NCBI GenBank assembly: GCA_965215165.1
Contig: CBDCCX010000006.1
Location: 1,178,001 to 1,242,000 of the forward strand
DNA from: JANQRZ01 sp965215165
GTDB lineage: Bacteria > Bacteroidota > Rhodothermia > Rhodothermales > JANQRZ01
Direction of reading: 5' to 3'
Length of the DNA stretch: 64,000 nucleotides
A model generated the notes under the pieces. The model worked only from the letters and a program-made list of their open reading frames with translations. It was not told where the DNA came from and did no database searches. Numbering within the stretch: position 1 is the stretch's first letter; each line of letters opens with the position of its first letter. The position numbers and the translations under genes are program-made. Of the stretch, positions 45,267 to 53,397 are shown one piece after another.

Positions 45267-46256
45267 ATGGCTACCGAACACACGCACGTCGAAGAACACC
45301 ACGTCCCCTCGGCCCCCGGCCGCAGCGTCACCATCTACGACGAGTATGAGCACGGCCCGCACGACTACGGCCGCGTCTCGGCCGCGATCAAGCGCGTCTC
45401 GTGGGGCGCGATCTTCGCCGGGGCCGTCGTCGCCATCATCGTCCAGTTCCTGCTCAACCTGCTCGGCCTCGGCATCGGGCTGACGACCTTCGAGTTCGCC
45501 TCGCCCGACGACTCGGCCGCCGGCTTCGGCATGGCGCAGGGCATCTGGGCGGTCATCAGCGCGCTCATCGCGCTCTTCGTCGGAGGCTGGGTCGCCGGCC
45601 GCCTCGCCGGGATGCCGCGCAAGACCGACGGGATGCTCCACGGCGTCGTGACCTGGGCGCTCACCACCCTCCTCGGGCTGTACCTGCTCACGACCGGCGT
45701 CGGCCGCGTGGTCAGCGGCACGACGAGCATGATCGGGCAAGGCCTCGACCTCGCCGGGCAGGGCATCTCGAGCGTGGCGACGGCCGTCGCCCCCGAGGCC
45801 GCGAGCGCCATCGAGCAGAACGTCGACCTGAGCGGCATCAAGTCGCAGGCGCAGCAGCTCCTGCAGGACATCGCCGAAAGCCCCGGCGACGCCGGAGCCG
45901 ACATCGAGAGCGCCATCGACCGTACCTTCGGCGGCGACGGCCCGGTGGACGGGTCAGCCCGCCAGGAGCTGATCGAGACCGTGGCGGCGCGGACGGGCGT
46001 GACCGAGGCGGAGGCCGAGCGCACCGTGGACCGGTGGGAGCAGGAGTACGACCAGGCCCGCCGCCAGGTCTCGCAGACCGTCGACGAGATCCAGGAGGAC
46101 GCGCCCGAGATCGCTGACACAGCCGCCGACTACCTCGGGGGCGCGGCCCTCGCCGCGTTCTTCGCGCTTCTGCTCGGCCTCGTGGCCGCGGCGGTGGGCG
46201 GGTCGGTCGGCTCGCCGGAAGACCTGCCGGCCCGAGCTGCCGGGCGGCGCGACTGA
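45267..46256 (+). CDS. Polytopic membrane protein of the stress locus
   Basis: A 329-residue protein with a soluble N-terminus (histidine-rich TEHTHVEEHHVP). Four membrane helices follow (WGAIFAGAVVAIIVQFLLNL, MAQGIWAVISALIALFVGGW, then two more), and a last helix near the C-terminus (AALAAFFALLLGLVAAAVGG). The region between the last two helices is charged and probably helical (EAERTVDRWEQEYDQARRQV). YrzE-like/TIGR04086-type proteins look similar. It is divergent from the DUF3618 operon and may be co-regulated. Function unknown. Confidence 0.72.
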   Translation: MATEHTHVEEHHVPSAPGRSVTIYDEYEHGPHDYGRVSAAIKRVSWGAIFAGAVVAIIVQFLLNLLGLGIGLTTFEFASPDDSAAGFGMAQGIWAVISALIALFVGGWVAGRLAGMPRKTDGMLHGVVTWALTTLLGLYLLTTGVGRVVSGTTSMIGQGLDLAGQGISSVATAVAPEAASAIEQNVDLSGIKSQAQQLLQDIAESPGDAGADIESAIDRTFGGDGPVDGSARQELIETVAARTGVTEAEAERTVDRWEQEYDQARRQVSQTVDEIQEDAPEIADTAADYLGGAALAAFFALLLGLVAAAVGGSVGSPEDLPARAAGRRD

Positions 46257-46310
46257 GCCGGGCGGCGCGTTCGCTCGCTCGCATCCGTAGCCCCGCAGGG
46301 GCGTAGTTTC

Positions 46311-46338
46311 GCAGGGGCGGCCGGCCGGTCGCCCCTGC
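46311..46338. repeat. 28 bp intergenic palindrome, variant copy 3
   Basis: A near-palindrome whose ends are GCAGGGGCGG and CGCCCCTGC, differing from the copies at 27342 and 40926 at a few positions. It lies 45 bp before the second porin gene, and GCAGGGGCG text is repeated once more just upstream. Confidence 0.7.
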
Positions 46339-46382
46339 GTCTTTTCGCCCCTGCGTCTTTCGTCCTCTCCTCCCTTCGGCCC

Positions 46383-47441
46383 GTGCTCCTCCGGCTCCTG
46401 TCTCCCTGCGCCCTGCTCGTCTGCACCCTGCTCGCCGCTCCGGCCTCTGCCCAGCAGCGCCCCACCGAGGACGACGAGGAGGGCGGCAGCGGCCAGACTG
46501 CCGCCGGTGAGGAAAACCGGTACGACGCCCTCGTGGGCCAATTCCAGCGCGACTACCTCCGCTTCACGGCGCTCGTCCAGATCGTCCCGCAGTTCCCGTT
46601 CGAAGACGCCGAGGGCGACCAGGGCGGGTTCGCCGTCTCAACGGCGCGGTTCGGGATCGGCGGCCGGCTCGACGGCGGGATCGGCTACCGCCTCCAGACG
46701 GACTTTGCGAAGGCCCCGGCGGTGCTCGACGCCTTCGTGAGCTACCAGCCTGGCGACGCCGCGACGTTTCTGGTCGGCCAGTACAAGGCCCCCTTCTCCT
46801 ACGAGTTCTTGACCTCGGCGGCGGCCATCGACTTCGTCAACCGGGCGCGCGTGGTGCGGGCGCTCGCGCCGGGGCGGCAGGTCGGCGCGTCGGTGCGGGT
46901 GCCGCTCGCGGGCGAGGCCCTCGCGCTGCGGGCCGGCGTGTTCAACGCCACCTTCCGCCGCACCACCGACGGTGAGACCGTAAGCCAGTCGCAGCGCGGT
47001 GGCTTCCTGCTCGCGGCCCGCGCCCAGAGCACCCTCGCGCCCGCTGGCGGCCCCACCCTCATCGTCGGGGCAAACGTCAGCTACGACACGCCGGACCTGT
47101 CGGACGCCTTCGACGTGCCGGGCCGCCTGCTCGTCGGGGCCGATGCCCGGCTCCGTTTCGGTCGGCTCCTGGTCGCCGCCGAGGGCATCGTGGAGCAGAC
47201 CCAGGGCGACGCCTTCCCCGACCGCGACGGCTTCTACGTCACCGCCGGGGTGGACCTCGGCCCGAGCAACCGGCTGCTCGTCCGGCTCGACGAGTTCGAC
47301 GGCAGCAGCGAGCTGCTGCTCGGCTACAACCTGAGCGTCACGCGCGCCGCCGGCTTCCAGGCGAACGTCCTCCTCCCGCTCGACGACGAGCCGCAGACGG
47401 AGCCGGCCCAAGTCCTGTTCAACGTCCAGATCGGCTTCTAG
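46383..47441 (+). CDS. Porin O/P-like outer membrane protein 2
   Basis: A 352-residue exported protein with signal peptide LLRLLSPCALLVCTLLAAPA and a beta-barrel pattern (FTALVQIVPQFPFEDAEGDQ, the tract ending PFSYEFL, and the final FNVQIGF ending in phenylalanine). The GQYKAPFSYEFLTS segment and a loop naming NRARVVRALAPGRQVGASV fit the phosphate-selective porin O/P family. Start is GTG 46383. The acyl-CoA synthetase gene begins 2 bp after its stop, so the two are probably co-transcribed; the porin may import the synthetase's substrate, which is inference. Confidence 0.72.
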   Translation: MLLRLLSPCALLVCTLLAAPASAQQRPTEDDEEGGSGQTAAGEENRYDALVGQFQRDYLRFTALVQIVPQFPFEDAEGDQGGFAVSTARFGIGGRLDGGIGYRLQTDFAKAPAVLDAFVSYQPGDAATFLVGQYKAPFSYEFLTSAAAIDFVNRARVVRALAPGRQVGASVRVPLAGEALALRAGVFNATFRRTTDGETVSQSQRGGFLLAARAQSTLAPAGGPTLIVGANVSYDTPDLSDAFDVPGRLLVGADARLRFGRLLVAAEGIVEQTQGDAFPDRDGFYVTAGVDLGPSNRLLVRLDEFDGSSELLLGYNLSVTRAAGFQANVLLPLDDEPQTEPAQVLFNVQIGF

Positions 47442-47443
47442 CC

Positions 47444-49402
47444 ATGCCCGACACGTTCCCCTTCGGCCAGCCCATCGCGTGGCGGCCGGACCCGAGCCAG
47501 CGCACCAACCTCCACCGCCTGATGGAGCGCGCCGGCGTGCCCGACTACGACGCCCTGCTCGCGTGGGCGACCGACGACGTGGGCCGGTTCTGGGCCACCG
47601 TGCTCGACGATCTCGACATTCAGTTCTACCAGCCGTATACCGAGATTCTCGACACCTCGGACGGCATCGAGCGGCCGACGTGGTGCGTCGGCGGGCGGAT
47701 GAACATCGTCCACAACCTGCTCGACAAGTGGCAGGGCACCGAGGTCGCCGAGCGCGACGCGGTCCGGTTCGAGAGCGAAGAGGGCGAGGGCCAGACGCTG
47801 ACCTACCGCGAGCTGCACCGCGAGGTGTGCCGCTGCGCCGGGGCGCTCCGCACGCTCGGGATCGGCCGGGGTGACGCGGTCGGGCTCTACATGCCGATGA
47901 CGCCGGAGCTGATCGTCGCCTTCCTCGCGGTCGCCAAGGTCGGCGGGGTGATCCTGCCGCTGTTCTCCGGCTACGGCGCGCAGGCCGTCGCCACCCGCCT
48001 CGCCGACGGCCAAGCCAAGGCCCTCTTCGTCGCCGACGGGATGCTGCGCCGGGGCCGGGCGATCCCGATGAAGCCGACCGCCGACGAGGCCCTCGCCGAG
48101 GCCCCGAGCGTGCAGCACGTCGTCGTCTTCGACCGCGCCGGCCTCGACGTGCCGATGATGCGTGGGCGCGACCGAACCTGGGACGAGCTGATGGCGCTGG
48201 GCGACGACGAGCCGGAATCCGCCGAGACCGAGCGGACGGAGGCCGAGGATGTCGTCATGCTGATCTACACGAGCGGCACGACGGGCGCGCCGAAGGGGGC
48301 GGTCCACACGCACTGCGGCTTCCCGGTCAAGGCCGCCCAGGACATGGCCCACCCGATGGACCTCCGGCCCGGCGACGTGATGTGGTGGATGAGCGACATG
48401 GGCTGGATGATGGGGCCGTGGCTCGTCTTCGGCACGCTCCTCAACGCCGCCACGATGGTGCTCTTCGACGGCGCGCCGGACTTCCCCGGCCCGGACCGGA
48501 CGTGGGACCTGGTAGAACGGCACGGCGTCACCCACCTCGGCATCTCGCCGACGCTCATCCGCTCGCTGATGCCGCACGGCACCGCGCCGGTCGAGCAGCA
48601 CGACGTGTCGGGCCTCCGCGCCGTCGGCTCGACCGGCAGCCCGTGGGACCCCGAGAGCTGGACGTGGCTCTTCGAGACCGTGCTCGGCAGCGCCAAGCCG
48701 ATCCTCAACTACTCGGGCGGGACCGAGATCTCGGGCGGGATCGTGTGCGGCACCTTCCTGACCCCGCTCAAGCCCGGCGCGTTCTCCGGGCCGGTGGTCG
48801 GCATGGACGCCGACGTCGTGGACGAGGCCGGCGAGCCGGTGCGCGGGGCCGTCGGCGAGCTCGTGATCCGGCAGCCGTGGATCGGCATGACGCGCGGCTT
48901 CCACCGGGACCCCGAGCGCTACCTCGACTCGTACTGGCGGCGGCACCCCGGCGTGTGGACGCACGGCGACTTCGCGGCGGTCGACGCCGACGGCCTGTGG
49001 TACATCCTCGGGCGCTCCGACGACACGATCAAGGTCGCCGGCAAGCGCCTCGGGCCGGCCGAGGTCGAGGCCGTGCTCAACGCGCACCCGGCCGTGCTGG
49101 AGAGCGCGGCCATCGGCGTGCCGCACGACATCAAGGGGCAGGAGGTCGTCGCCTTCTGCGTCCTGGCGGCCGGGCACGAGCCGGACGAGGCGCTGCGGGC
49201 CGGTCTGGTAGCGCGGCTCGTCGACGCGCTCGGCAAGCCCTTGAAGCCGCGCGAGGTCCGGTTCGCCACGGCGCTGCCGAAGACGCGCAACGCGAAGGTC
49301 ATGCGCCGCCTCATCCGCGCGGCCTACCTCGGCGACGCCCTCGGCGACACGTCGAGCCTGGAGGTGCCCGAGACCGTGGACGCCGTGCGGAACGCGACGT
49401 AG
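47444..49402 (+). CDS. Acetyl/acyl-CoA synthetase (AMP-forming)
   Basis: A 652-residue ANL-superfamily enzyme that activates a carboxylic acid with ATP to an acyl-adenylate and then to acyl-CoA. The P-loop is LIYTSGTTGAPKGAVHTH; the adenylate-binding motif is LNYSGGTEISGG; the hinge region is GRSDDTIKVAGKRLGPAEVE; the C-terminal catalytic lysine region is LPKTRNAKVMRR. Length is close to acetyl-CoA synthetase. The N-terminal segment matches the ACAS group, so acetate or propionate is likely. It directly follows a porin gene. Confidence 0.87.
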   Translation: MPDTFPFGQPIAWRPDPSQRTNLHRLMERAGVPDYDALLAWATDDVGRFWATVLDDLDIQFYQPYTEILDTSDGIERPTWCVGGRMNIVHNLLDKWQGTEVAERDAVRFESEEGEGQTLTYRELHREVCRCAGALRTLGIGRGDAVGLYMPMTPELIVAFLAVAKVGGVILPLFSGYGAQAVATRLADGQAKALFVADGMLRRGRAIPMKPTADEALAEAPSVQHVVVFDRAGLDVPMMRGRDRTWDELMALGDDEPESAETERTEAEDVVMLIYTSGTTGAPKGAVHTHCGFPVKAAQDMAHPMDLRPGDVMWWMSDMGWMMGPWLVFGTLLNAATMVLFDGAPDFPGPDRTWDLVERHGVTHLGISPTLIRSLMPHGTAPVEQHDVSGLRAVGSTGSPWDPESWTWLFETVLGSAKPILNYSGGTEISGGIVCGTFLTPLKPGAFSGPVVGMDADVVDEAGEPVRGAVGELVIRQPWIGMTRGFHRDPERYLDSYWRRHPGVWTHGDFAAVDADGLWYILGRSDDTIKVAGKRLGPAEVEAVLNAHPAVLESAAIGVPHDIKGQEVVAFCVLAAGHEPDEALRAGLVARLVDALGKPLKPREVRFATALPKTRNAKVMRRLIRAAYLGDALGDTSSLEVPETVDAVRNAT

Positions 49403-49479
49403 AGCGCGGCGATGCCCAGGTCGTATCCTCCCGGAAACGCGCGCCCTCCTATACCAAGTCGCTGAGGTCGTATACCACC

Positions 49480-49628
49480 CTCCACTCGGCCTCCTTCCCC
49501 TCGCCGAGCTTCAGAAGCGTCTGAGTGCTCTCGTGGACCGGCCGGTGGCCCTCGTCCCGAAGGACGGCATCAAGCCGCTGCTCGTCGCGCCCGTGCTCGC
49601 TGCCGCGCAGGTGATCTATGCGAAGTGA
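49480..49628 (+). pseudogene. Relic of a MNT-type nucleotidyltransferase C-terminus
   Basis: In the 303 bp gap after the synthetase gene one frame reads PLGLLPLAELQKRLSALVDR, then PVALVPKDGIKPLLVAPVLA, and closes with AAAQVIYAK and a stop at 49626-49628. This matches the C-terminal part of small MntA/Kan-NT-like nucleotidyltransferases (GLxxLxxLxxxLxxLLxRxVDLVxxxxLKPxL). The catalytic GSxxR...DxD half and any start codon are missing, so only a fragment remains. Such genes usually form HEPN/MNT toxin-antitoxin pairs. Confidence 0.4.
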
Positions 49629-49651
49629 GCGCCTCTACCTCACCGACATAG

Positions 49652-49681
49652 AAAAGGGCCGGAGCGCGAAGCCCCGGCCCT
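49652..49681 (-). terminator. Rho-independent terminator of the general stress protein gene
   Basis: On the minus strand AGGGCCGG pairs with CCGGCCCT around a GGCTTCGCGCT loop region and is followed by TTTT. It lies 25 bp after the stop codon at 49706. Confidence 0.85.
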
Positions 49682-49705
49682 CGGTGTTCGGCGTTGCGAG
49701 GTGGC

Positions 49706-50227
49706 CTAGTAGTGGACCTGCTCGCCCCGGTGGGTCTTGAACTGCTCGCTGAGGTACTTGCGGTCCTCATCGTTCTTCGGGTGGGTCCCGACGACGATGC
49801 CGCCGTCCTTGAGACCCTTCTTGTAATGCTCCGCCTGCTCCTCGGGGATGCCGGCCCCGACGAGCGCGCCGACCAGGCTGCCGGCCGCACCGCCCGCGCC
49901 GGCTCCGGCGAGAGCACCGGCGAGCGGGCCCGCCACAACGAGGCCGAGGCCAGGGATGAGTGCCGTCGTGCCGACGGCGGCGATCGCGCCGAGGATGCCA
50001 CCTACGGTGCCGCCAAGTGCCGCTCCGGCTCCGGCTCCCTCCATCGCCTTGCTGCCTTCCTCGATCTCGACGTTGTCGCGGTCGTAGTAGCGCTTGCGGG
50101 TGTCGTCGGACATGACGACGTGGATGTCGTCGTCGGTGTAACCGCGGTCGCGGAGGGTCGTGTAGGCGCGGTCGGCGTCCTCGCTCGTGCGGAACATGCC
50201 GGTCATAATGCGTTTGTCGTCTTTCAT
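49706..50227 (-). CDS. General stress protein with YflT-like domain
   Basis: A 173-residue protein. Residues 1-45 (TGMFRTSEDADRAYTTLRDR, then a VVMSD strand) match the heat-induced stress protein YflT domain. The middle is a long glycine/alanine-rich membrane-like region (GAALGGTVGGILGAIAAVGT) of the glycine-zipper kind. The C-terminus repeats a YflT-like strand (GGIVVGTHPKNDEDRKYLSE). Both ends are thus soluble, with a membrane-inserting or oligomerising middle. It is a single-gene unit with its own terminator. Confidence 0.75.
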   Translation of the reverse strand: MKDDKRIMTGMFRTSEDADRAYTTLRDRGYTDDDIHVVMSDDTRKRYYDRDNVEIEEGSKAMEGAGAGAALGGTVGGILGAIAAVGTTALIPGLGLVVAGPLAGALAGAGAGGAAGSLVGALVGAGIPEEQAEHYKKGLKDGGIVVGTHPKNDEDRKYLSEQFKTHRGEQVHY

Positions 50228-50385
50228 GGAAATGCCTCGTTGTCGTGAAGGAAAAGGAGCGATGCTGCGAGAGGTGCAGGCGTCTTACATGAGTCTTGCC
50301 GGGTTGAGGTTCCGACGGCGATACGAACCCGCAGGCCGCCGCGTTACCTTTGAGCGTCCCGCTCCTCTCGCCCGTTGTCGCGCCC

Positions 50386-52086
50386 ATGCCCCGCCTGCTC
50401 GTCCTCTTCTACGCCGCCACCCTCTTCGCCGGATGCGCCGCCACCGCGCCCGCCCCATCACCCGACGATCCTCCCGCTGCCGAGGCGGCCTCCCCTGCTG
50501 AGTCGGTCCGTCTCGAGGCGACGGTGCCTGAAACGACGGTGGAAGAACCTGCCACCGAGGCAGACCCGGACGCCGCACCGCCGGAGTGGCTGATGCTCGA
50601 CGAGGCCGACGACAACGTCCGAGGCATCAGCGCCGAGCGTGGCTACCGCGCGCTTCCCGATGGCCCCCGCCGCACCGTCGTCGTCGCGGTGATCGACTCG
50701 GGCGTGGACACCGAGCACCCGGACCTGGAGGGCCGCCTCTGGACCAACGCCGACGAGGTCGCCGGCAACGGCCTCGACGACGACGCCAACGGCTATGTGG
50801 ACGACACGCACGGCTGGAACTTCCTCGGCAGCGCCGACGGCGAGAACGTGCAGTACGACACCTACGAACTGACGCGCGAGGTCGCCCGCCTTCGCCCGCG
50901 CTATCAAGATGCGGACCCGGCCACGCTCTCCGAGGCCGAGCGCGAGGAGCTCGCCTACTACCAGGAGCTCGACGCCAAGCTGACCGCGCAGCGCGCCGAG
51001 TACGGCGGCCTGCTCACCCAGATCAAGACGTTCGAGGCCGCCACCGAACAGGCCGTCGCCATTCTCGAACCGACGCTCGGCGCGCCGCCGTACGCGCCCG
51101 AGAGGCTGGAGCCGGGCTTCCTCGACACGCCCGCCGTGCAGCAGGCGAAGGGGCTGATGAGCTACCTCGCCGCCAACGGCCTCACGCCGGGCGACGTCGC
51201 CGCCGAGCGGAGCCGGATCGCCAAGGTGCTGGACTACGGCTACAACACGGACTACGACCCGCGCCCGGCCATCGGTGACGACCCGGCGGACCTGGCCGAG
51301 CGTGGCTACGGCAACCCCGACGTCGCGGGGCCGTATCCGGGGCACGGCACCTCGGTGGCCGGCGTGATCGCCGCCGTGCGGGGCAACGGCCTCGGCACCG
51401 ACGGCATAGCCGACAGCAGCGTCGTCATCATGCCCATCCGCGCGGTTCCCAACGGGGACGAGCGCGACAAGGACGTCGCCAACGCGATCCGCTACGCCGT
51501 CGACAACGGGGCCCTTGTGGTCAACATGAGCTTCGGCAAGTCGTACTCGCCGGACAAGACGGTCGTCGACACCGCGGTGCGCTACGCCGAGGCGCGGGGC
51601 GTGCTCCTCGTTCACGCCGCCGGCAACAGCGCCGAGGACCTCGACACCGCCGACAACTTCCCGACGCGGACGCTCGGCGGCGGCACCGAGGCGAGCAACT
51701 GGCTCGAGGTCGGCGCGACGACCTGGGGCACGGACACGTTCGCGGCCCCCTTCAGCAACTACGGCGCGGCGGGCGTCGACCTCTTCGCGCCCGGTGCCGA
51801 GATCGACGTCCTCGCGCTCGGCGGCGGCACGGACCGGGCCGACGGGACGAGCGTGGCCGCGCCGGTCGTGAGCGGCATCGCGGCCCTGCTGCTGAGCCGC
51901 TACCCCGACCTTTCCCCGCTGGAGGTGCGCCGGATTCTGATTGACTCGGCGGTGCCCTACCGAGGGACGACCGCGCTCCGCCCCGGCACCGACGAGCGCG
52001 TCGACTTCGGTACGCTCTCGGCGACGGGCGGGCTGGTCAACCTAGCGCGCGCCGTCGAGCTGGCGAATGCCCGCAGCGGAAGCTGA
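50386..52086 (+). CDS. Subtilisin-like serine protease, lipoprotein
   Basis: A 566-residue S8-family protease. The N-terminus has a lipobox-type signal (LFYAATLFAGCAA), so it is probably attached to an outer or periplasmic membrane face. The catalytic aspartate is in VAVIDSGVDTEHPDLEG, the histidine in GHGTSVAGVIAA, and the serine in DGTSVAAPVVSGIAALLL. The stretch between aspartate and histidine is about 200 residues long and helical (TLSEAEREELAYYQELDAKL), an insertion also known in Bacteroidota S8 proteins. Start is ATG 50386. A short SlyD gene faces it convergently. Confidence 0.9.
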   Translation: MPRLLVLFYAATLFAGCAATAPAPSPDDPPAAEAASPAESVRLEATVPETTVEEPATEADPDAAPPEWLMLDEADDNVRGISAERGYRALPDGPRRTVVVAVIDSGVDTEHPDLEGRLWTNADEVAGNGLDDDANGYVDDTHGWNFLGSADGENVQYDTYELTREVARLRPRYQDADPATLSEAEREELAYYQELDAKLTAQRAEYGGLLTQIKTFEAATEQAVAILEPTLGAPPYAPERLEPGFLDTPAVQQAKGLMSYLAANGLTPGDVAAERSRIAKVLDYGYNTDYDPRPAIGDDPADLAERGYGNPDVAGPYPGHGTSVAGVIAAVRGNGLGTDGIADSSVVIMPIRAVPNGDERDKDVANAIRYAVDNGALVVNMSFGKSYSPDKTVVDTAVRYAEARGVLLVHAAGNSAEDLDTADNFPTRTLGGGTEASNWLEVGATTWGTDTFAAPFSNYGAAGVDLFAPGAEIDVLALGGGTDRADGTSVAAPVVSGIAALLLSRYPDLSPLEVRRILIDSAVPYRGTTALRPGTDERVDFGTLSATGGLVNLARAVELANARSGS

Positions 52087-52119
52087 CGCAGCCGCCTCGC
52101 CGTCCGGCCCCTGCTCGGC

Positions 52120-52554
52120 TCAGCCCTCGGCGATCTCCTCGAGCGTAATCTCGAAGGTGAGGTCCTCGCCCGCGAGCGCGTGGTTGGCGTCGAGCGTCAC
52201 GGCCTCGTCCGACACCTCGGCGACGCGCACGGCGAGGGCCTGCCCGTCCGGCTGACTGAGTTGAAGCTCCTCGCCCACCTGCGGGTCGAGGCCCTCGGGG
52301 AACTGCTCGCGCGGGACGTGCAGCAGCATCTCGGGGCGGTACGGCCCGTAGGCTTCGCGTGCTGGAATCTCGACCGTCTTGGTGTCGCCCGGCTCCATGC
52401 CGAGCAGGGCTTGGTCGAAGCCGGGGATCACCTGCTCGCTGCCGACGGTGAAGGCGAGCGGCTCGCGCCCGGCCGACGAGTCGAAGGCGGTGCCGTCGGC
52501 GAGCGTGCCGGTGTAGTGGACGCGGACGGTGTCGCCGGCTTTGGCGTGGGGCAT
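52120..52554 (-). CDS. slyD: FKBP-type peptidyl-prolyl isomerase, SlyD-like
   Basis: A 144-residue cytoplasmic prolyl isomerase/chaperone. FKBP motifs YTGTLADGTAFDSSAGR, LAFTVGSEQVIPGFDQALLG and EAYGPY surround the inserted-flap (IF) chaperone domain (QVGEELQLSQPDGQALAVRV). FKBP text resumes in NHALAGEDLTFEITL. The C-terminal metal-binding histidine tail of E. coli SlyD is absent. It is transcribed toward the subtilase gene. A terminator hairpin of the neighbouring BI-1 gene lies just upstream. Confidence 0.9.
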   Translation of the reverse strand: MPHAKAGDTVRVHYTGTLADGTAFDSSAGREPLAFTVGSEQVIPGFDQALLGMEPGDTKTVEIPAREAYGPYRPEMLLHVPREQFPEGLDPQVGEELQLSQPDGQALAVRVAEVSDEAVTLDANHALAGEDLTFEITLEEIAEG

Positions 52555-52573
52555 GGGACAGGCGCTAGGCGAA

Positions 52574-52606
52574 AAGAAAGGGCGACCGCGCGGTGCGGTC
52601 GCCCTG
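52574..52606 (-). terminator. Rho-independent terminator of the BI-1 gene
   Basis: On the minus strand AGGGCGACCG and CGGTCGCCCT form a perfect 10 bp stem with a 6 nt loop, followed by TTCTTTT. It lies 33 bp after the stop codon at 52640. Confidence 0.85.
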
Positions 52607-52639
52607 GAAACCAGAAAGTGGCAGGGGGTTCCTAGCTGC

Positions 52640-53332
52640 CTAGTTGCGGTTCATCATCAGGCGCAGGACGTACCAGAACATCAGCGCGACCGAGGCGAAC
52701 AGCTCCAGCGACGCCGCGACGTGCTTGTCCTCCGGGTAGTGGTGGAGCACCTTCGAGGTGTCGTAGAGGATCGACGCGCCGGCCAGCCCGATCATCGCCA
52801 CTGAGAACCAGGTGCCGAGCTCGAAGCCGAAGAGCACGCCCGCCACGATCGCGACGAGCGCGACGATGAAGCCCCACCGCAGCAGGCCGCCGAGGAACGA
52901 GAAGTCCTTGCGCGTCAGCACCGCCACGGCCGTCAGCCCGGTGAAGCCGAGGAGCGTCACCCACGCCGCGCTGTTGATCACGCCCGGCCCGGTGTAGTAG
53001 GCCGCCACGTAGAGCAGCGGCACGAAGATGATCGCCTGGGCGAGCACGAACCCGCCGAGCGCGGCGTACTGCGCCGCCGGCGACTCGACTGTGTGCGCCG
53101 TCCGGCTCGCGAACCAGCTCACGACGACGAACCCGCCGAGCACGAGCAGCCAGTTGACGCCGAGCAGCGCCTCGGCGATGACGGCGGCCAGGCCCGACTG
53201 GAAGAGGGCGACCTCGATCCCGGCGAACAGCAGGATCGCGCCGAAGAGGTGGAGGTAGGTCCGGGTGATGAACGCCGCCCGCGCGTCGGTGCCGAGGTCG
53301 GCGACGGGGGCAGAAAGAGCGTGGGTATTCAT
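52640..53332 (-). CDS. Bax inhibitor-1 / YccA family membrane protein
   Basis: A 230-residue protein with seven hydrophobic segments. The family signature is present toward the C-terminus (GLAGASILYDTSKVLHHYPE) and an aspartate-rich cytoplasmic-side pattern is kept. BI-1/YccA proteins affect membrane protease activity (FtsH) and calcium leak; the exact role here is unknown. ATG 53332 (MNTHALSAPVADLG) is chosen within a longer open frame. The gene is followed by a terminator. Confidence 0.88.
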   Translation of the reverse strand: MNTHALSAPVADLGTDARAAFITRTYLHLFGAILLFAGIEVALFQSGLAAVIAEALLGVNWLLVLGGFVVVSWFASRTAHTVESPAAQYAALGGFVLAQAIIFVPLLYVAAYYTGPGVINSAAWVTLLGFTGLTAVAVLTRKDFSFLGGLLRWGFIVALVAIVAGVLFGFELGTWFSVAMIGLAGASILYDTSKVLHHYPEDKHVAASLELFASVALMFWYVLRLMMNRN

Positions 53333-53397
53333 TCGGAGAGATCGTCGGTGAACAGGGTCGGCGCGGATCGTGCGCCGTCGCGCCTCAGAACCGGCGT

